Source: Apium graveolens (lineage: Eukaryota > Streptophyta > Magnoliopsida > Apiales > Apiaceae). Taken from it: a DNA stretch of 64,000 nucleotides. The notes below the pieces were generated by a model. That model saw nothing but the letters and a program-made list of their open reading frames with translations. It was not told the origin of the DNA and did no database searches. The first letter of the stretch is position 1; each line of letters begins with the position of its first letter. A program made the position numbers and the translations under genes. This document shows positions 10,393 through 22,400 of this stretch, one piece after another. Where the stretch lies: positions 62,001 to 126,000 of the forward strand of contig NW_027417172.1 in assembly GCF_009905375.1 (NCBI RefSeq), given 5' to 3'.

Positions 10393-11432
10393 ATTATTGA
10401 ATAATTAAACCTCGGATAATTTGATTTTAAAAGAATATTTGGAATAATATTCCTCAACTAATTTATGTTTAAGAAATTTAATTAATCTTTAATAAATAAT
10501 AAATAATTAAATTTAAAATAAAATAATCATCGGAGAATACTTCTCCTTTTTAAATTAATATTTGAAATAATATTCATTGCTCGAGTAATTAAATATAGTT
10601 GAGGGAATATGATTTTTGGAAATCTTTTTAAATAAATTCGAGGTATTTAATACTTCGCAAGAGGACATTGAGTCCCTTGGAATAGAACAATTACGGACAT
10701 TAATCGTCCAAAATATCTCCGTAATGTTTTCCGGGTTTTTAATTATTACAAGCTGACCGACTCTCGGTCTATAAATTATCATCACACTACTCACTAGCGT
10801 TAACATATAGTACGATATGTACATTGTATTTCCAATCAATATCGATATGTAGAACTTGTAATTTGCAATCATGGAAAATATGGCATTTATACATAATGCA
10901 ATAAATCAATTTCCTCAACACAACAGTATACTGAGTAGGGTTTGTAAACTTGCCTGAAATCCAAGATACGTTCTCCGAATTTCACTCGTTCCGGGTTTTC
11001 TAATCAACAATTCTTAATAAGATAAGCAAACGAGTATTTCACAGAGAACCGACAAGGAATTCCATTTGTAGTGAATGAACAAGATATTGAGGAAAATATC
11101 CCTATCCATGGTGAATTAAATTTCTTGGTGAAGTAGAAAAAAAAAGCAACAAAGAAGAGCAGTGCAGCTAAGGAATCTCAATCAGTATTACTAATCCCAT
11201 CAATGACTTATATTTCTAATAAGTATAATACTTTACAATTTTCGATATTCGGCCTACTCGAAATAACTATCAACCCTTGGTCGTAATGGACGGTCAAAGT
11301 GGCCTCCTAGAGTTGACTTTACCGAATATTACTAATACGTGACTCGTATTCTAAAATTTTTAATAAATCAAAAAATTAATAATTAAATACCAAACCACCT
11401 CATGGAGCTTCTTGAATGTTTTTAATATTTAT

Positions 11433-14400
11433 TGTAACGACTAGGATTTTAGCGATGTATATAAATAAAATATAGTTTTGTGATCTAATTATGGATTATT
11501 TGGATTTATGTGTGAATAAATATAAAGTTATACAATTTGGTGGCTTAGATGTAATTTTTTTGTAATAGTAAAAGGGAACGTAAAATGTCTCGTTCCAGTT
11601 TGATGAGTCAGCAAAAGACATAAGTTATGTTTTGTCGGGCCGTCAGGAAAAACGGGACCCATTATTCGAAAGAATGATTTAATGAAGAAGGATTAAGGAT
11701 AAAATAATTTATGGATTGTGTTGAGTTATGGTAATAATGTGTATTTCATGTACCTATGATTATTTGGATTCGTAACTGAGAAGAGTTATATCGTTATTTA
11801 AATTATCAAGTAATTATTACTCGCGTAATCAGCTATTAAAAAAGGGAATGATGTGCTGAGGTGTACAAATATAGAATGTGTTTGATGTTATTGTATGAAT
11901 ATATATTATTTTAAATTTATTAGCGTGACTCTATGATTTACGAGTTTTTAAAAAAAATTCAAAATGATTTATCTGGTAAAAATAAGGATTAATTGATCCT
12001 TATATATTTTTTATAAAATTATTAAAATATGATGAATGTATGATATTTATTTTATTATCTCTGGAATAGTCCTAGAGTCTTTCTAAAAATAATAGTCGGA
12101 ATTATTTTGATCTTTTGATATTTTAAAATGGTTTTTAAAAGCTTATTCATGTTTTGTAAATTACTTGTAAAAATATTATAAAATAATCTACTTATTCAAA
12201 AATTATTTTAAAAATACGAGGTAGAAGCTTATTTTCTTATTCCTTAAATAAAAATATTATCCTTATCATTTTTATACTTTTCGGAATTTATTTGAATTAT
12301 TGAATTATATTTTGCTCAAAAACAAAAGAAAAAGAAAGAAGTGGGATTTGCTAATTACCATTTTGCCCTTAAAATCATACATATACTCCCTCCCATACCT
12401 TCTTTTTCCCCGGTCTCTCGCTCTCTTCTCTTTCACTCTCTCTCTCTCACCCCTCGGTAATCTCTCTCTCTCTCTCTCTCCTCTCCATTCACCTCCGTTT
12501 GTGGGTGATTTTCGATCTTGAGACCATCTTTGTGATGGGCTCTACTTCCTTTATATATATATATGGATGTATGTGAGTAGTTTTTCGGTTTCTTGAAACC
12601 CTCCTTCGGGTTTTGGTTCGGTTCTTGATTATCATCAATTGAATGGTAATTTTGTTGATGTCTTTGTGATAACATGAGTGTTTGATTAGTAAAAATAAGT
12701 TTATAGGTAGAGTTTCAGTTGGAAACCCCGAAAGGGGCACCACCGCGCTTTGCCGCCGTCAGCGGTGAACCTCCGGTGAGCCGACGGGGATGATGATGCT
12801 CTTTGAGTCCGATAATTACACAACTACTTCCTTTTAAACTCATATTTTTACATGCATGTGTGTGTTTATTGATTTTTTTAAAAGTTTTAGGGTTTAATTT
12901 CTTGAGATTGGTTCGAATTTGGTATATAGTTCGTGCTTAAGTAATCCATTACTAAAAATGTTGTTACATATTTTTTTTAGAAAACCCGAATGAAACCTTC
13001 GGTTTTTAAAAAGATTAGTTCGAATTATATGATAAATTCGATTGATATGATTTTAGTTCATGAGTTTTAGTTCAAAATTATGAATAATTCGGTTATAGAT
13101 ATTTGGTTAAAGTCAAAAATGTGAGATCATGCTATATAAGTTAGGCTCGGTTGATTTTGAAATGATATATGTGTCTTTGCATGTATAGTTTTAATTTGGT
13201 GTGTTAATTCATTAAAGTTGTTAATCGTATAAGGTAGATTGCATGTCATACATTTTTAAGTATAAGCGACTAGAGATTTTGGTTGGGTATTATTGATTGT
13301 TATGGTTGGTTGATATGATAAGGGTAAGCGTAGTTACAAGTACTTCATGCCCGATTTTTAAAAGAAACTATATAGTTGTATAAGGATTATAGTCGATATT
13401 ATTAGTCATAATTGCAGTGTGTCGAATTATGTGAATATGTGATTATTTGCTATATACAATGTGTCGAGTTATTCGGTATAATAAAGGGTATAAGGTATTA
13501 GCCTATTATATGTTACGCATGATACATGTATGTATAAGATAAATGAATATCACGTTTGGGGTAGGAAGTCAGACGTTCTGAGAAATGTCAGAAATTTGAT
13601 AAGTTTCTATTAGGGTTCGTTTTGTATTGTAGATTTGGGAAGCGAAGCCATTCAGGCTAGAAAAGGAAAAGAGGTCTTAGGTGGCAGTAGCTCAAGTTCC
13701 GTGAAAAAGGAAAGCTTCCCGAGGCAAGTAAATATGCCTTATACCGTGAATTGACTATAGAGAGAATATTGATGTTATGCACTGATAGAGTAAATAATAT
13801 TTGTTCTACTGTTATCGAACTTTGTGTTGAACCCTAATAGTAGCCCTTTGTTTCAAGTACTTATACCCTGATTTCTTATATTGTTGTTATCCTTGTGATC
13901 CTTGACCTAATTGACATAATGAATCTTTCCTATGCAATACCTTGTTAACCTAGATCCCTACGATAGTAAGCTTGTGCCATGTTCCTGTGCAGTTCTTTGA
14001 AACTATCCTGATAATAGCCTTGCTAATACCTTATTTGACAATCGATCATTCCTTTACTTACGATACCTTTATTTCCAATTTACTTATTTCCCTTGAATTC
14101 TTAAATTGAACCTAAGAATGTCTTTCGACTTGAATGAGTCCAAACGATTTCACCTATTGGTAATGTTGAAATGAATCTAGCTAAAACTTCTGTGCCTTCC
14201 AATAAAAAGGTTTTCCAAAATGAATTCCTAAAGATTGTATAAAGACGTAAGAGGCTAGTGGGACTAGTCCAGTCACGTAAGAGACTAGCGGGGCTAGTCC
14301 AATGTAAAGGCTAAAATAATGCCATAAGTACCTTAATGTCCGGATGGAGGTCAGTACGGGCTGATCACCCATATTATATTTAAAAGATGGATATTCCAAT

Positions 14401-15215
14401 CTATGGTTATTTGTTGTTCAATAACAAAAATAAAAGTTTTATAAATTTTTCAACAAGCGTTATGCTTTTCTTTTGATTTGAAATTGAATAGTTTGAATTG
14501 AATCTCTTTTTAGAATTCTAAGAAACTTATTCGAGAACCCTATCACTCTACTTTTATAGTGATGCTCAAATCTTGGAGCGATTTTATCTTAAAGTGTAAA
14601 ACTCTCTGAGAACCCTATCGATTGATCTTGAGAAATGTTGATTATACAAACTTGAATCTTGAAAGCTTTGAAACCCTCTTTTGAAACCATTTCCTAGAAA
14701 TTGACAGAACGCTGCCACCAAGTTTACCAGTAATAGAATGCCTCATTTATTGTTGTTTTGCTGATATTTAGAATTATTTATATAGTTGCTTGTTGATTTT
14801 TTTGCTCATTTATTTGTGTTGATCTAACAATGGCAGTTAAGCAAGAAGATGGACAGACTTAGGCGCACCACTCGCAAGAGCGTTCCTGGAGGTCCCTATC
14901 GTACCGTGGGATTTCAGTTGCCAGATGAGGTAGATGTCGTGTGAGGAAGCGACAATAAGTTGGTGGGAAGTCTAATAGCTGAATCAGATACTTTTGGGTT
15001 ATCTGTCGATTCTAAGTCAGAATTGAATAATTTGGTTTTATTTACAAAAAGGGTTGTAATAATAATATTACGGTTGGTAGTTGTAATCTTGTCTCATACT
15101 TTATCCTGTTTAGATCCTGTTAGTTTCAGGGTTTATTATATATTTCAGCTACTAGTATATTAATTTATTGGTGTTTCAGGTCCTCATTCCTAACCCCGAG
15201 TTTGAGGGCGTCACA
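11433..15215 (+). repeat. 5' LTR of the gypsy element (about 3.8 kb)
   Basis: It starts TGTAACGACTAGG and ends gagggcgtcaca, just before the primer site. The start and the block gccgccgtcagcggtgaac (near 12750) match the solo LTR at 45433-48621 (ccgccgtcagcgatgaac near 46750), so the two belong to one family. A CT microsatellite (about 12418-12485) followed by ttatatatatatatgg (about 12550) may be part of the promoter. Open frames inside (12300-12743, 14181-14399, 14960-15163) are short, unlike any known protein and overlap LTR landmarks; I do not call them genes. Confidence 0.8.
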
Positions 15216-15218
15216 TGT

Positions 15219-15230
15219 TGGTATCAGTGC
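15219..15230 (+). other. Primer binding site, initiator tRNA-Met type
   Basis: TGGTATCAGTGC lies 3 bases after the LTR end. The plant tRNA-iMet primer site is TGGTATCAGAGC, so one base differs. It marks the start of minus-strand DNA synthesis and fixes the plus orientation of the element. Confidence 0.75.
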
Positions 15231-15451
15231 TACATGATTTAGTCCCTGAGACAAGTTAGGATAAAAGGGTATTATGGGTGACTGAATAGTACGAGAGTGT
15301 TCGATTCATCTAGAGTTGAGTTAGAATATTAGGTATAGTTTAAGTAAGTAGATATGTCAAGATAGTAATTAGAATTAGGGCATCGAGTCAGTTGGAGGTT
15401 TAATATAACCCTAATTTTGTTTCTTGGCTGTTGTTTTATGTTTTGTCTCAG

Positions 15452-16878
15452 GACCCTGATAGTAGTTCGGATGATAGTGGTTTTGATTCGACTCCTCCTG
15501 CTAGCCCTCTTGATTCTACCAAGGATAATTTATTACCGGGATCAGTGGAGCCCTAGTACATTAGTTCAGACTCTGAGGAGGATCCATCGGAGGATAGTGT
15601 TTCCCATATGCATGTTTCTCCCCTAATACCAGTACCTAATTCTCCAGTAGTTAGGGTAAATTCTCCAGCTCCTATTCCTGAGTCCCCGGCCCCTAATAGA
15701 GTGCCTGTTGTTCCTGTACTTATCCATGTTAGTGATAATTTGGCTGGGGACCGTAATTTTGTGTTTGCTCGTATACCGGAACTGAGATCTTTGGTAGATA
15801 GGTTGTCCTGAGAGTCTAGGCTGCAGATGTTGGTGCCAGAGCCCGAGTGGTGTGTTCCTATTGAGATGGTAGAGCAGGTTGCCCGTAGACGGTTGGATGA
15901 GGGCAGAGCCGTGTCTGAAATTTTAAGTGCCCTGTTCAAAATCTAAAAAAGTGCCCTACTAAATTTTTTTAAAAAAATTTACATAAAATAATAAAAAACT
16001 AAAGTCTATAAACAAAATATAATAATTAAAGTACAAAAAGTAATTTTATTACATAACAAAATTGACTAAAAAACAATTATACATGTAATTTTTAATATGT
16101 TATACTATATTTTAGAAGTTAAATATTTATCTTAAAGAGATAAGTTATACATGTGACTTATGATATATTATTTTTATAAAAAAGTAAGATATAATATTGA
16201 TAAACAAAAAAGATAGTCAAATAAAACTAATTTAAACATTAACTTGTAATTTAGATCTTCTAAACCCATTTAATTTATTTGATATAAAATTGACTTGTTT
16301 CATATAATATATACATTAAATATGGATATATTTAAGATGAATAATATACCTGAAATTTGAATCATTATTTGAATGACATATTAATGTATATATTGTCACC
16401 AATAGAAAATAAGTATATATAATTATATTAGTTAACTATAATTTTTCATTAAAAGTAGTAGTTTACCTCATCATACTAGAGAATTAATGGTGATTTACAA
16501 TGCAATTTTCAATTTTAAATGATTTTTATATTAGTATTTTTAGAAGTAATATGATTTATTCAAGATAATAATTTAAAATTGTTTAAATGTATAATATTTT
16601 CCAATTATTTTTCATTTACAAATTTTTAATATTAAAAAAAAATTACTACACATTCTTAATCATATTTTAGTATACATATGTATACACACCTGTATATAGA
16701 AAAATGTGTCCTGTCATATTTTAGGGCCCTGTGCGGTGACACCACTGGCACACCCTCAGGCACAGCTCTGGATGAGGGTCCTTCTTGTAGTGATGTTGAT
16801 GCCGAGGTGCGAAGAGTTCATAAGATAGTACGATGGATGCGTTTTGTGTTGAGAGAGGTTCCTGATCGCCATGTTTAA
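15452..16878 (+). pseudogene. Pre-gag leader ORF of the gypsy element, interrupted by a hAT
   Basis: Coding-like sequence lies between the primer site and gag. It begins after a pyrimidine-rich stretch and TCTCAG (a possible splice acceptor) with DPDSSSDDSGFDSTPPASPL, continues through a P/S-rich segment (SPVVRVNSPAPIPESPAPN) and a basic part (MVEQVARRRLDEG). After the hAT insertion it resumes as PSCSDVDAEVRRVHKIVRWM and ends REVPDRHV with stop at 16876. Stops at about 15553 and 15808 break it. I do not recognise a function; the composition suggests a disordered N-terminal region plus a helical tail, perhaps an accessory or N-terminal Gag exon. The rejoining of the frame across the hAT supports its being real. 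Confidence 0.55.
15904..16770. mobile_element. Non-autonomous hAT-type element, 867 bp, TSD GATGAGGG
   Basis: The ends are inverted: CAGAGCCGTGTCTGA at the left and, reverse complemented, CAGAGCTGTGCCTGA at the right, differing at 2 of 15 positions. The 8-bp duplication GATGAGGG (15896-15903 and 16771-16778) fits the hAT superfamily. Subterminal words gtgccctg / gggccctgtgcggt are also hAT-like. The interior is very AT-rich with no long open frame. It split the leader ORF exactly at the duplicated bases. Confidence 0.85.
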
Positions 16879-17401
16879 TTTGGGTTGTGAGTTCAAATGG
16901 GACATCTGGTAGAGCCCGTAGTAGTTATTGTTGTTGTTTCTTTTTAGCGCCGGTAGGCTTTGGGATACTTGGTCAGATGCCAGGTTCCCTTCATGATGTA
17001 TTATTATCTATTTAGTATCAGTTGTGTTGGTAGAAGTTAGGGGTAGATAGGGGAATTTTCAAGTTTTTCCTCTGTTTAACCCTGCTATGTTATTGTACTT
17101 TGTTTTCGGAACTATGTTGTACTCGAACTATCTATCTATGTACCCTTATTACCTTATCATTGTTCTTTGAATTTATCAGCTATTTGCATAACATGTTTAC
17201 CAAGCAATCATATTTAACACCTTTGGAATAACAAATCTTAAGTCATGTGAGAACCCTGACCGGTGAGCGAATTATGTAGTAATTGGATTGCATGTGCAAA
17301 TGGGTAAAACTTAAAAATTGTAAAGCTATTTCTAAAGAATCATTTTTGTTATATATGTCATGTTATCATATTTCTAAATAATTGCTCATCAGGTTTACAA
17401 A
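16879..17401 (+). other. Gypsy leader between leader ORF and gag
   Basis: No gene is visible. The stretch has the character of a transcribed leader; 'ttgctcatcaggtttacaaaatggcc' ends in the gag ATG, with CAG at about 17390-17392 as a possible splice acceptor. Confidence 0.4.
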
Positions 17402-17689
17402 ATGGCCACTTCACCAAATCACCCTGAAGAAGGAACGCAAACCTAAAGCCAAGATCAAAACGAAGACACCCCTGTGATGAACTGACTTCTTCAACTTCTA
17501 CAACAACCCCCAGCCTCGAGAGTCGAAAAATTCAAACACTTTCAATCCGTTCATTCCCCAGAATTTTTAGGTTTGCGAAATCCGATTAAAGCTCAGTCAT
17601 GGTTAAGAGAAATGGAGAAAGCCTTTGAGTTAGCAGAAGTTAAAAACGAGAAAAACACGAAGTATGCAAGTTATTATCTTAAAGTTTAA
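17402..17689 (+). pseudogene. Gypsy gag, N-terminal fragment fused to LTR sequence
   Basis: From ATG 17402 the frame gives MATSPNHPEEGTQT, two stops (17444, 17489), then FKHFQSVHSPEFLGLRNPIK and SWLREMEKAFELAEV, ending YASYYLK. This is the start of the retrotrans_gag domain of chromoviruses (F......P..F.G..DP..A..W....EK.F). At about 17674-17684 gag changes to LTR sequence; the word ttatcttaaag is shared with the 5' LTR at 14584, so the join is at a microhomology. Everything downstream of gag, including pol, was lost. Confidence 0.82.
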
Positions 17690-18157
17690 AACTCTTTGAG
17701 AACCTTATTGATTGATCTTGAGAAACGTTGATTATACAAACTTGAATCTTGAAAGCTTTGGAACCCTCTTTTGAAACCCTTTCCTAGAAATTGACAGAAC
17801 GCTGCCACCTAATTTACCGGTAAGAGAATGCCTCAGTTATTGTTGTTATGCTGATTTTTAGAATTATTTATATAGTTGATTGATGAGCTTCTTTGCTCAT
17901 TTATTTGTGTTGATCTAATAATAGCAGTTAAGCAAGAAGATGGTCAGACTTAGGCGCACCTCCCGCAAGAGCATTCCTGGCGGTCCCTATCGTACTGTGG
18001 GATTTCAGTTTCCAGATCAGGAAGATGATGTGTGAGGAAGCGGCAATAAGTTGGTGGGAAGTGTAATAACTAAATCAGATACTTTTGGGTTATCTATCGA
18101 TTCCAAGTCGGAATCGAATAATTTGGTTTTATTTATAATAAGGGTTGGAATAATAAT
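17674..18157 (+). repeat. 3' LTR remnant of the gypsy element, left part
   Basis: It matches 14584-15060 of the 5' LTR (for example the shared gattgatcttgagaaa and agcaagaagatgg words) with scattered differences. It stops at ATAAT (18153-18157), the target duplication of copia A, and continues at 40320. Confidence 0.88.
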
Positions 18158-19164
18158 TGTTACTCCCTAACAATACAACAAGAATTACAGAAGGGGAGGT
18201 TGAATGTAATTCTGGCTCCTTTTTAAGATTTTAAAATAGTTCTAACTTGATAAATATAATAGTGTTTGATTAGCAATGGTGCGGAATAAAAGAGTGATAG
18301 AAATCAAAACACTAAGTAATAAAACACAAGCTTTTAAAACTTTCTGGTGGATTTGAAAGTATCCACCATATATATATATATATATATATAAATTGAGAAC
18401 CCTGTGAAGCTTTGAATAGCTTACAGTTGCTTTACAAGTTTGAACAAACAAATCTACAGAGAAATGCTTACAGAATATAACTTGATATGTTTTTCTGAAA
18501 ATAAGCTTGTTTAGTTAATTGTTCTACTTGCTACACTTATTTTATATATCACCAAGTTACATGACAATAAGACAAGACAATAAATAAAATTTATCTAGTC
18601 TAAAATCATGCTGCTTCATTACTCTTTCCAATATCTTTGACTGTCTTCACAATTGTATGGAAATGGTAATGATTCTTTGTTCTCTAACACTGGAATTGGG
18701 CTGCCACATTCCATTTGCAAACACCCAACGCATGTCTGTGTTGTCACTGTCAACAGCTATTTGAATTAGATCATCCGCCGAGACATTGTTGTTCATCCGC
18801 CGGAACTTTTGCTGACCATCCGTCGGGAGCCTTTTCTGTCACTTGACTCTATTTCATTTATACTGAATTATAAGACATCTTATATTTATAATTAGTCATC
18901 CTATTCTATATATCAACTAGAAGTCAACATGACTTATATACTCCTACAGAATCTACACATTGTTGTTTGCAGAAATGTGCTACAATCTTATTGTTACATA
19001 AGCTACACTCACGATAGATGTCAAATTGTCATCCGTCGGGACTATAAAATTCATCCGTCGGGACTATATTAGATCATTCATCGAGAGCTACAAAATTTTA
19101 CTAAGTTAAATCTACTAAGGTGTTTTGTTTAACTTATCATCAAGTTCACAACATATTTCTAACA
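18158..19164 (-). repeat. 3' LTR of copia A
   Basis: Minus-strand start TGTTAGAAATATGTTG at 19164, end GGGAGTAACA at 18158. A TATA box (TATATAAA, 18541-18548) separates U3 from R/U5. A long TA run lies at 18366-18391. U3 holds six or more copies of a CATCCGTCGGGA-like motif (18772, 18794, 18817, 19030, 19052, degenerate 19075). Confidence 0.93.
18541..18548 (-). promoter_or_regulatory. TATA box of the copia A 3' LTR
   Basis: Minus-strand TATATAAA within GTGATATATAAA. The same box is at 39696-39703 in the 5' LTR and at 58592-58599 in copia B, in a shared context CTTGGTGATATATAAAcCAAG-like, so it is conserved between the elements. Confidence 0.7.
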
Positions 19165-19173
19165 ATCTCCCCC
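19165..19173 (-). other. Polypurine tract of copia A
   Basis: Minus-strand GGGGGAGAT directly before the LTR start TGTTAG. The identical tract occurs in copia B at 59263-59271. It primes plus-strand DNA synthesis. Confidence 0.88.
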
Positions 19174-19403
19174 AATTTATGTCTACTGGAATTGTAGCCA
19201 TAAATTAAGAGAAACTTGATGATAACAAAACACCCTAAAAAATACAGATTAAAAAGTAGTAGATAAAACTGATAAGTGCTACAATACTTATTTGAAAATC
19301 CCTGAGAGAGGGCGGGAAGGAATAGCGGTCAGACTCAAAATTTAAAAGTGTACAAAGAGTTCTCACAATCATTTTCAAGGTGCTCCTCTAGTCTGAGCAG
19401 ATG

Positions 19404-22400
19404 ATTCTATTTCCCTGATTGTCTGGATTTCTTCCCAAGCTTCCTGTTGTTTTCTTCTATTTGATTCTGGAGTTGTCTGTGGAATTCAAGTTCATCAGCT
19501 TCAGATAGATCCAAATTTTCTTGCATTTCCAATGGAGTCCCATTGCTAGAGATACTCAATTGGTCATCCAGTCTGAGGAATCTTCTAACTCCCTTATCAT
19601 CCATGAATTCCATCAACCAATAAGGCCTCAAATGCACTCTATTTCCTGTGAAGGGAATTGATAGAGTTTTTGGTAGTGCATCTTTGGCTTTATTACTCCT
19701 TAGCTCTTTAATCTTCTTTAGAACTAATCTCCTTGCAGTCACATTAAATCCAAAGTTCTTCTTGAAGGATGAGTAGATCTTTATTAGTACATATTGGCTT
19801 TCTTAAAGAATCATGTGAAGTGGCCATGTGATTTCTTTCCCTTCCTTGTACTTAAAACCAGCCTTTCAGGAAGATGTCTGTGAGCATCAATCCCTCTTAC
19901 CTCTTCCAGTTCATCCAAGTTGAGGTTTAAATCTGAAAACTCCTTGATATCACAGATATACAAAAGATCTCCCTTGTTGACTGTAGGTTTAGATTTGGTT
20001 AGGGTCTTGGTTCCGAGAGTCACAGGCTTGACCTTCTTGGTTGCTCTTATCTTTGTTTTCTTTGGCTTGTTGAAGATAGATAAATTGAACTCAGAAATTG
20101 GCAAACTTTCCCAGTCTATTGGCTCATCCTTAGAAATTATAGGCTCACCATGAAAATTCTTAGTTGGGTCCACCTTGAATTCTTCATGTACCACTGAGGG
20201 CTTGGATGTCTGAGTTGAAGTTGTAGACTTTTTAGGAATGTAGTCCTCCATTTCCTCATCATTAAAGTCCAATTTTCTTTTGGAGTGAATCTTGTACCTG
20301 AATTTCTTTTCTGTGGAGGTTCATTTTGCATTTGTTGATCTTGAGCTTCAGTAATCACAGGTGGTTTTTCAGAAATCTCAGTTGTAGATTTGACAACTTG
20401 AAGTTTGGCCAAGATAACAGCTTGCTCCTTCTTTTGTTTGAGCTTCTTAGCATCTAAAGCAGCCTGCTTCTTTTCTGGCTTGATCCTTTCTTTTTCTTCC
20501 TTCTTAGCTTCTACAAACAGAGGGTTTCCAGCCACCACACAGATTTATTTTCCATTCCGGTAAATTTTGGCAATTCTCTTCTTTTGAGCTAAATTAGATG
20601 GATCTTTATAAAATGCAATTGACCTTGCCAACAACTTCTTTTCATCTGGCCTAGGTGTCTCAAACATAAGATCCACAGGATTTTTGTCTGAGAACTTTGA
20701 ATAGTTCCTTTTAGGCTTTAAAATCATATTAGCTTTTGGAGATTTGATACATGAAGTTTGGCCTTTTTCCAAGTTGCCTAGACTCATTTCATGCATTGAG
20801 ATATGTTTGACTTGAGAATGGTGATGAAAAGTCTTGTCTGATTTCTGTAGATGACCAAACTTCTTCTGAATGTTTGCATCAATCTTTTTCCATTTCTCAT
20901 CTAGTTCCTTCTCAACAGCTGCAACATCAAGCATTTTTGGATTTGTCTTTGAATCAAGTTTAGCAGCTGCTATTTGGATCAGATCAATGTTGTCCAATAT
21001 TGGTGGCTTTGGCAGAGTAATTTCTGGAACAATACTTGACTGATTTGAACATTTACCACATGTCCCCCTCACTGGTTGGCTCTGCTTGATTGACTTGGAT
21101 TGTTGAATCTTTTCCCCCTTTTTGTTATCATCAAGTAGAGTGGAGGTAGAAGTTTGTGCAGCCACCAGCTTTTGCAGCAACTGAGTTTGCTGTGTTTGAT
21201 ATTAGTTGGATACCTGTGATAGATGCTTCTATTGTAGTTGTCCTTGCATCCAGGGAATCCACTTTAGTGACAAGATCAGAATTCTTCCTTAGCTATCTTT
21301 TAATGTCAAGCATTGTTGCATTTGGAAGTTTAGCATCCAATCTTTCAGAGACATCCTTCTTTACTTGATCAATCTCAGTTTTGATAGAAGTGACATCTTG
21401 ATTGTTTTGAAGAGCTTGGATTTGATGTAATTGTAGAGAGTTGAGATGTGCCTGTAAGAGCTTCCTTGTGCTAGCATTTGTAGTGGATTGAAGAGCATTT
21501 TGTGTGTCTTGAATTTGATGGATGAGAGAAGTCTTGAAGTGTTGAACATCATATTCCTTGGAAAATGCCCAGGATGGCATGCCAGATCTGGAACTAGGGC
21601 CTTGTTCTCCCCCTATGTCCATTGATTTTTCATCATCATCGCCATCAACCCCAAAGAGATCTTCAGACTCACCAGTACCATAGTCAATATCATCATCAGC
21701 TCTAAATGGCATGACAGTGATGGCATCTTTTGCTCTTTGCATTGATTCAGTTGTATGCACCAAGTTAAGCATCTTTTCAGCCTTCTCATTGCCCTATCTA
21801 GCTAGAGTTTGATAAGCTGTAACATGATGAGTAAATGTCTCAGCATTCAGGGAGATAGAATATATGACAGCTTGATACTCTTGCTAAAATAGTCTCTCCC
21901 TTTCTGCATCACTGACATTCATTGACTCATTAGAAATGGTGTACACCCTTATCACTCTTGTACCTTCATTTCTCTCATGATCTCTCTTTTCTTGCATCAA
22001 GGGCTCCCCTTGGCTTCCCACCCTTACACCCTCACCTTCACCATCTAAGGTGGGACTCCTCTCACTCTCTTTTTCCAGACTGGAAGAAATAGCCTGCATG
22101 TTTTCTCTCTTTTCCTCTCCTTTTTCCTGGGAGCAACCCAGCCTCTCACTCATTTCACTCCCTTCCCTCAGTCCTAAGAGTGATTGAACAACTACTAACT
22201 CATCTACACTTGTAACAATAGTTGAAATTTCTGTGTGTGTAGAGAGTACTGACATATGAGGAACATCCATCGGGATAGTAGTTAGGTTAGCCAACGGATG
22301 ACTGTTGTTAGACACATTCGTGGGGATACAATCGCTAGCCGATGGATGAACAATATCCACCGGAATAGAAGAAATGAATGAGTTTGGAGTGGAGACTATT

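Larger units (their letters stand above)
9019..11432 (-). repeat. Chromovirus LTR 'b', distal (3') half
   Basis: The piece begins on the plus strand with TGTAACGCCCCCAAATCCGG, the reverse complement of the usual long-LTR end (compare ..gagtttgagggcgtcaca at 15201-15215). It is cut at 11432 by the gypsy insertion with TSD TTTAT and resumes at 40479, starting on the minus strand at TGTAATAACCCG (42326). Without insertions the LTR would be about 3.5 kb, like the other long LTRs here. No primer site adjoins 9019, so it looks like a solo LTR; flanking 5-mers GTTGA and GTGGA agree except for one base. Confidence 0.5.

Noticed and set aside
12300..12743. Small genes in the gypsy 5' LTR
   Set aside because: Frames arise from CT microsatellite and low-complexity LTR sequence and do not match the related LTR at 45433.
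15219..15230. tRNA-Met gene suggested by tRNA-like words
   Set aside because: Only the 12-base complement to the tRNA 3' end is present, i.e. retroelement primer sites (also 39303-39315); no cloverleaf around it.
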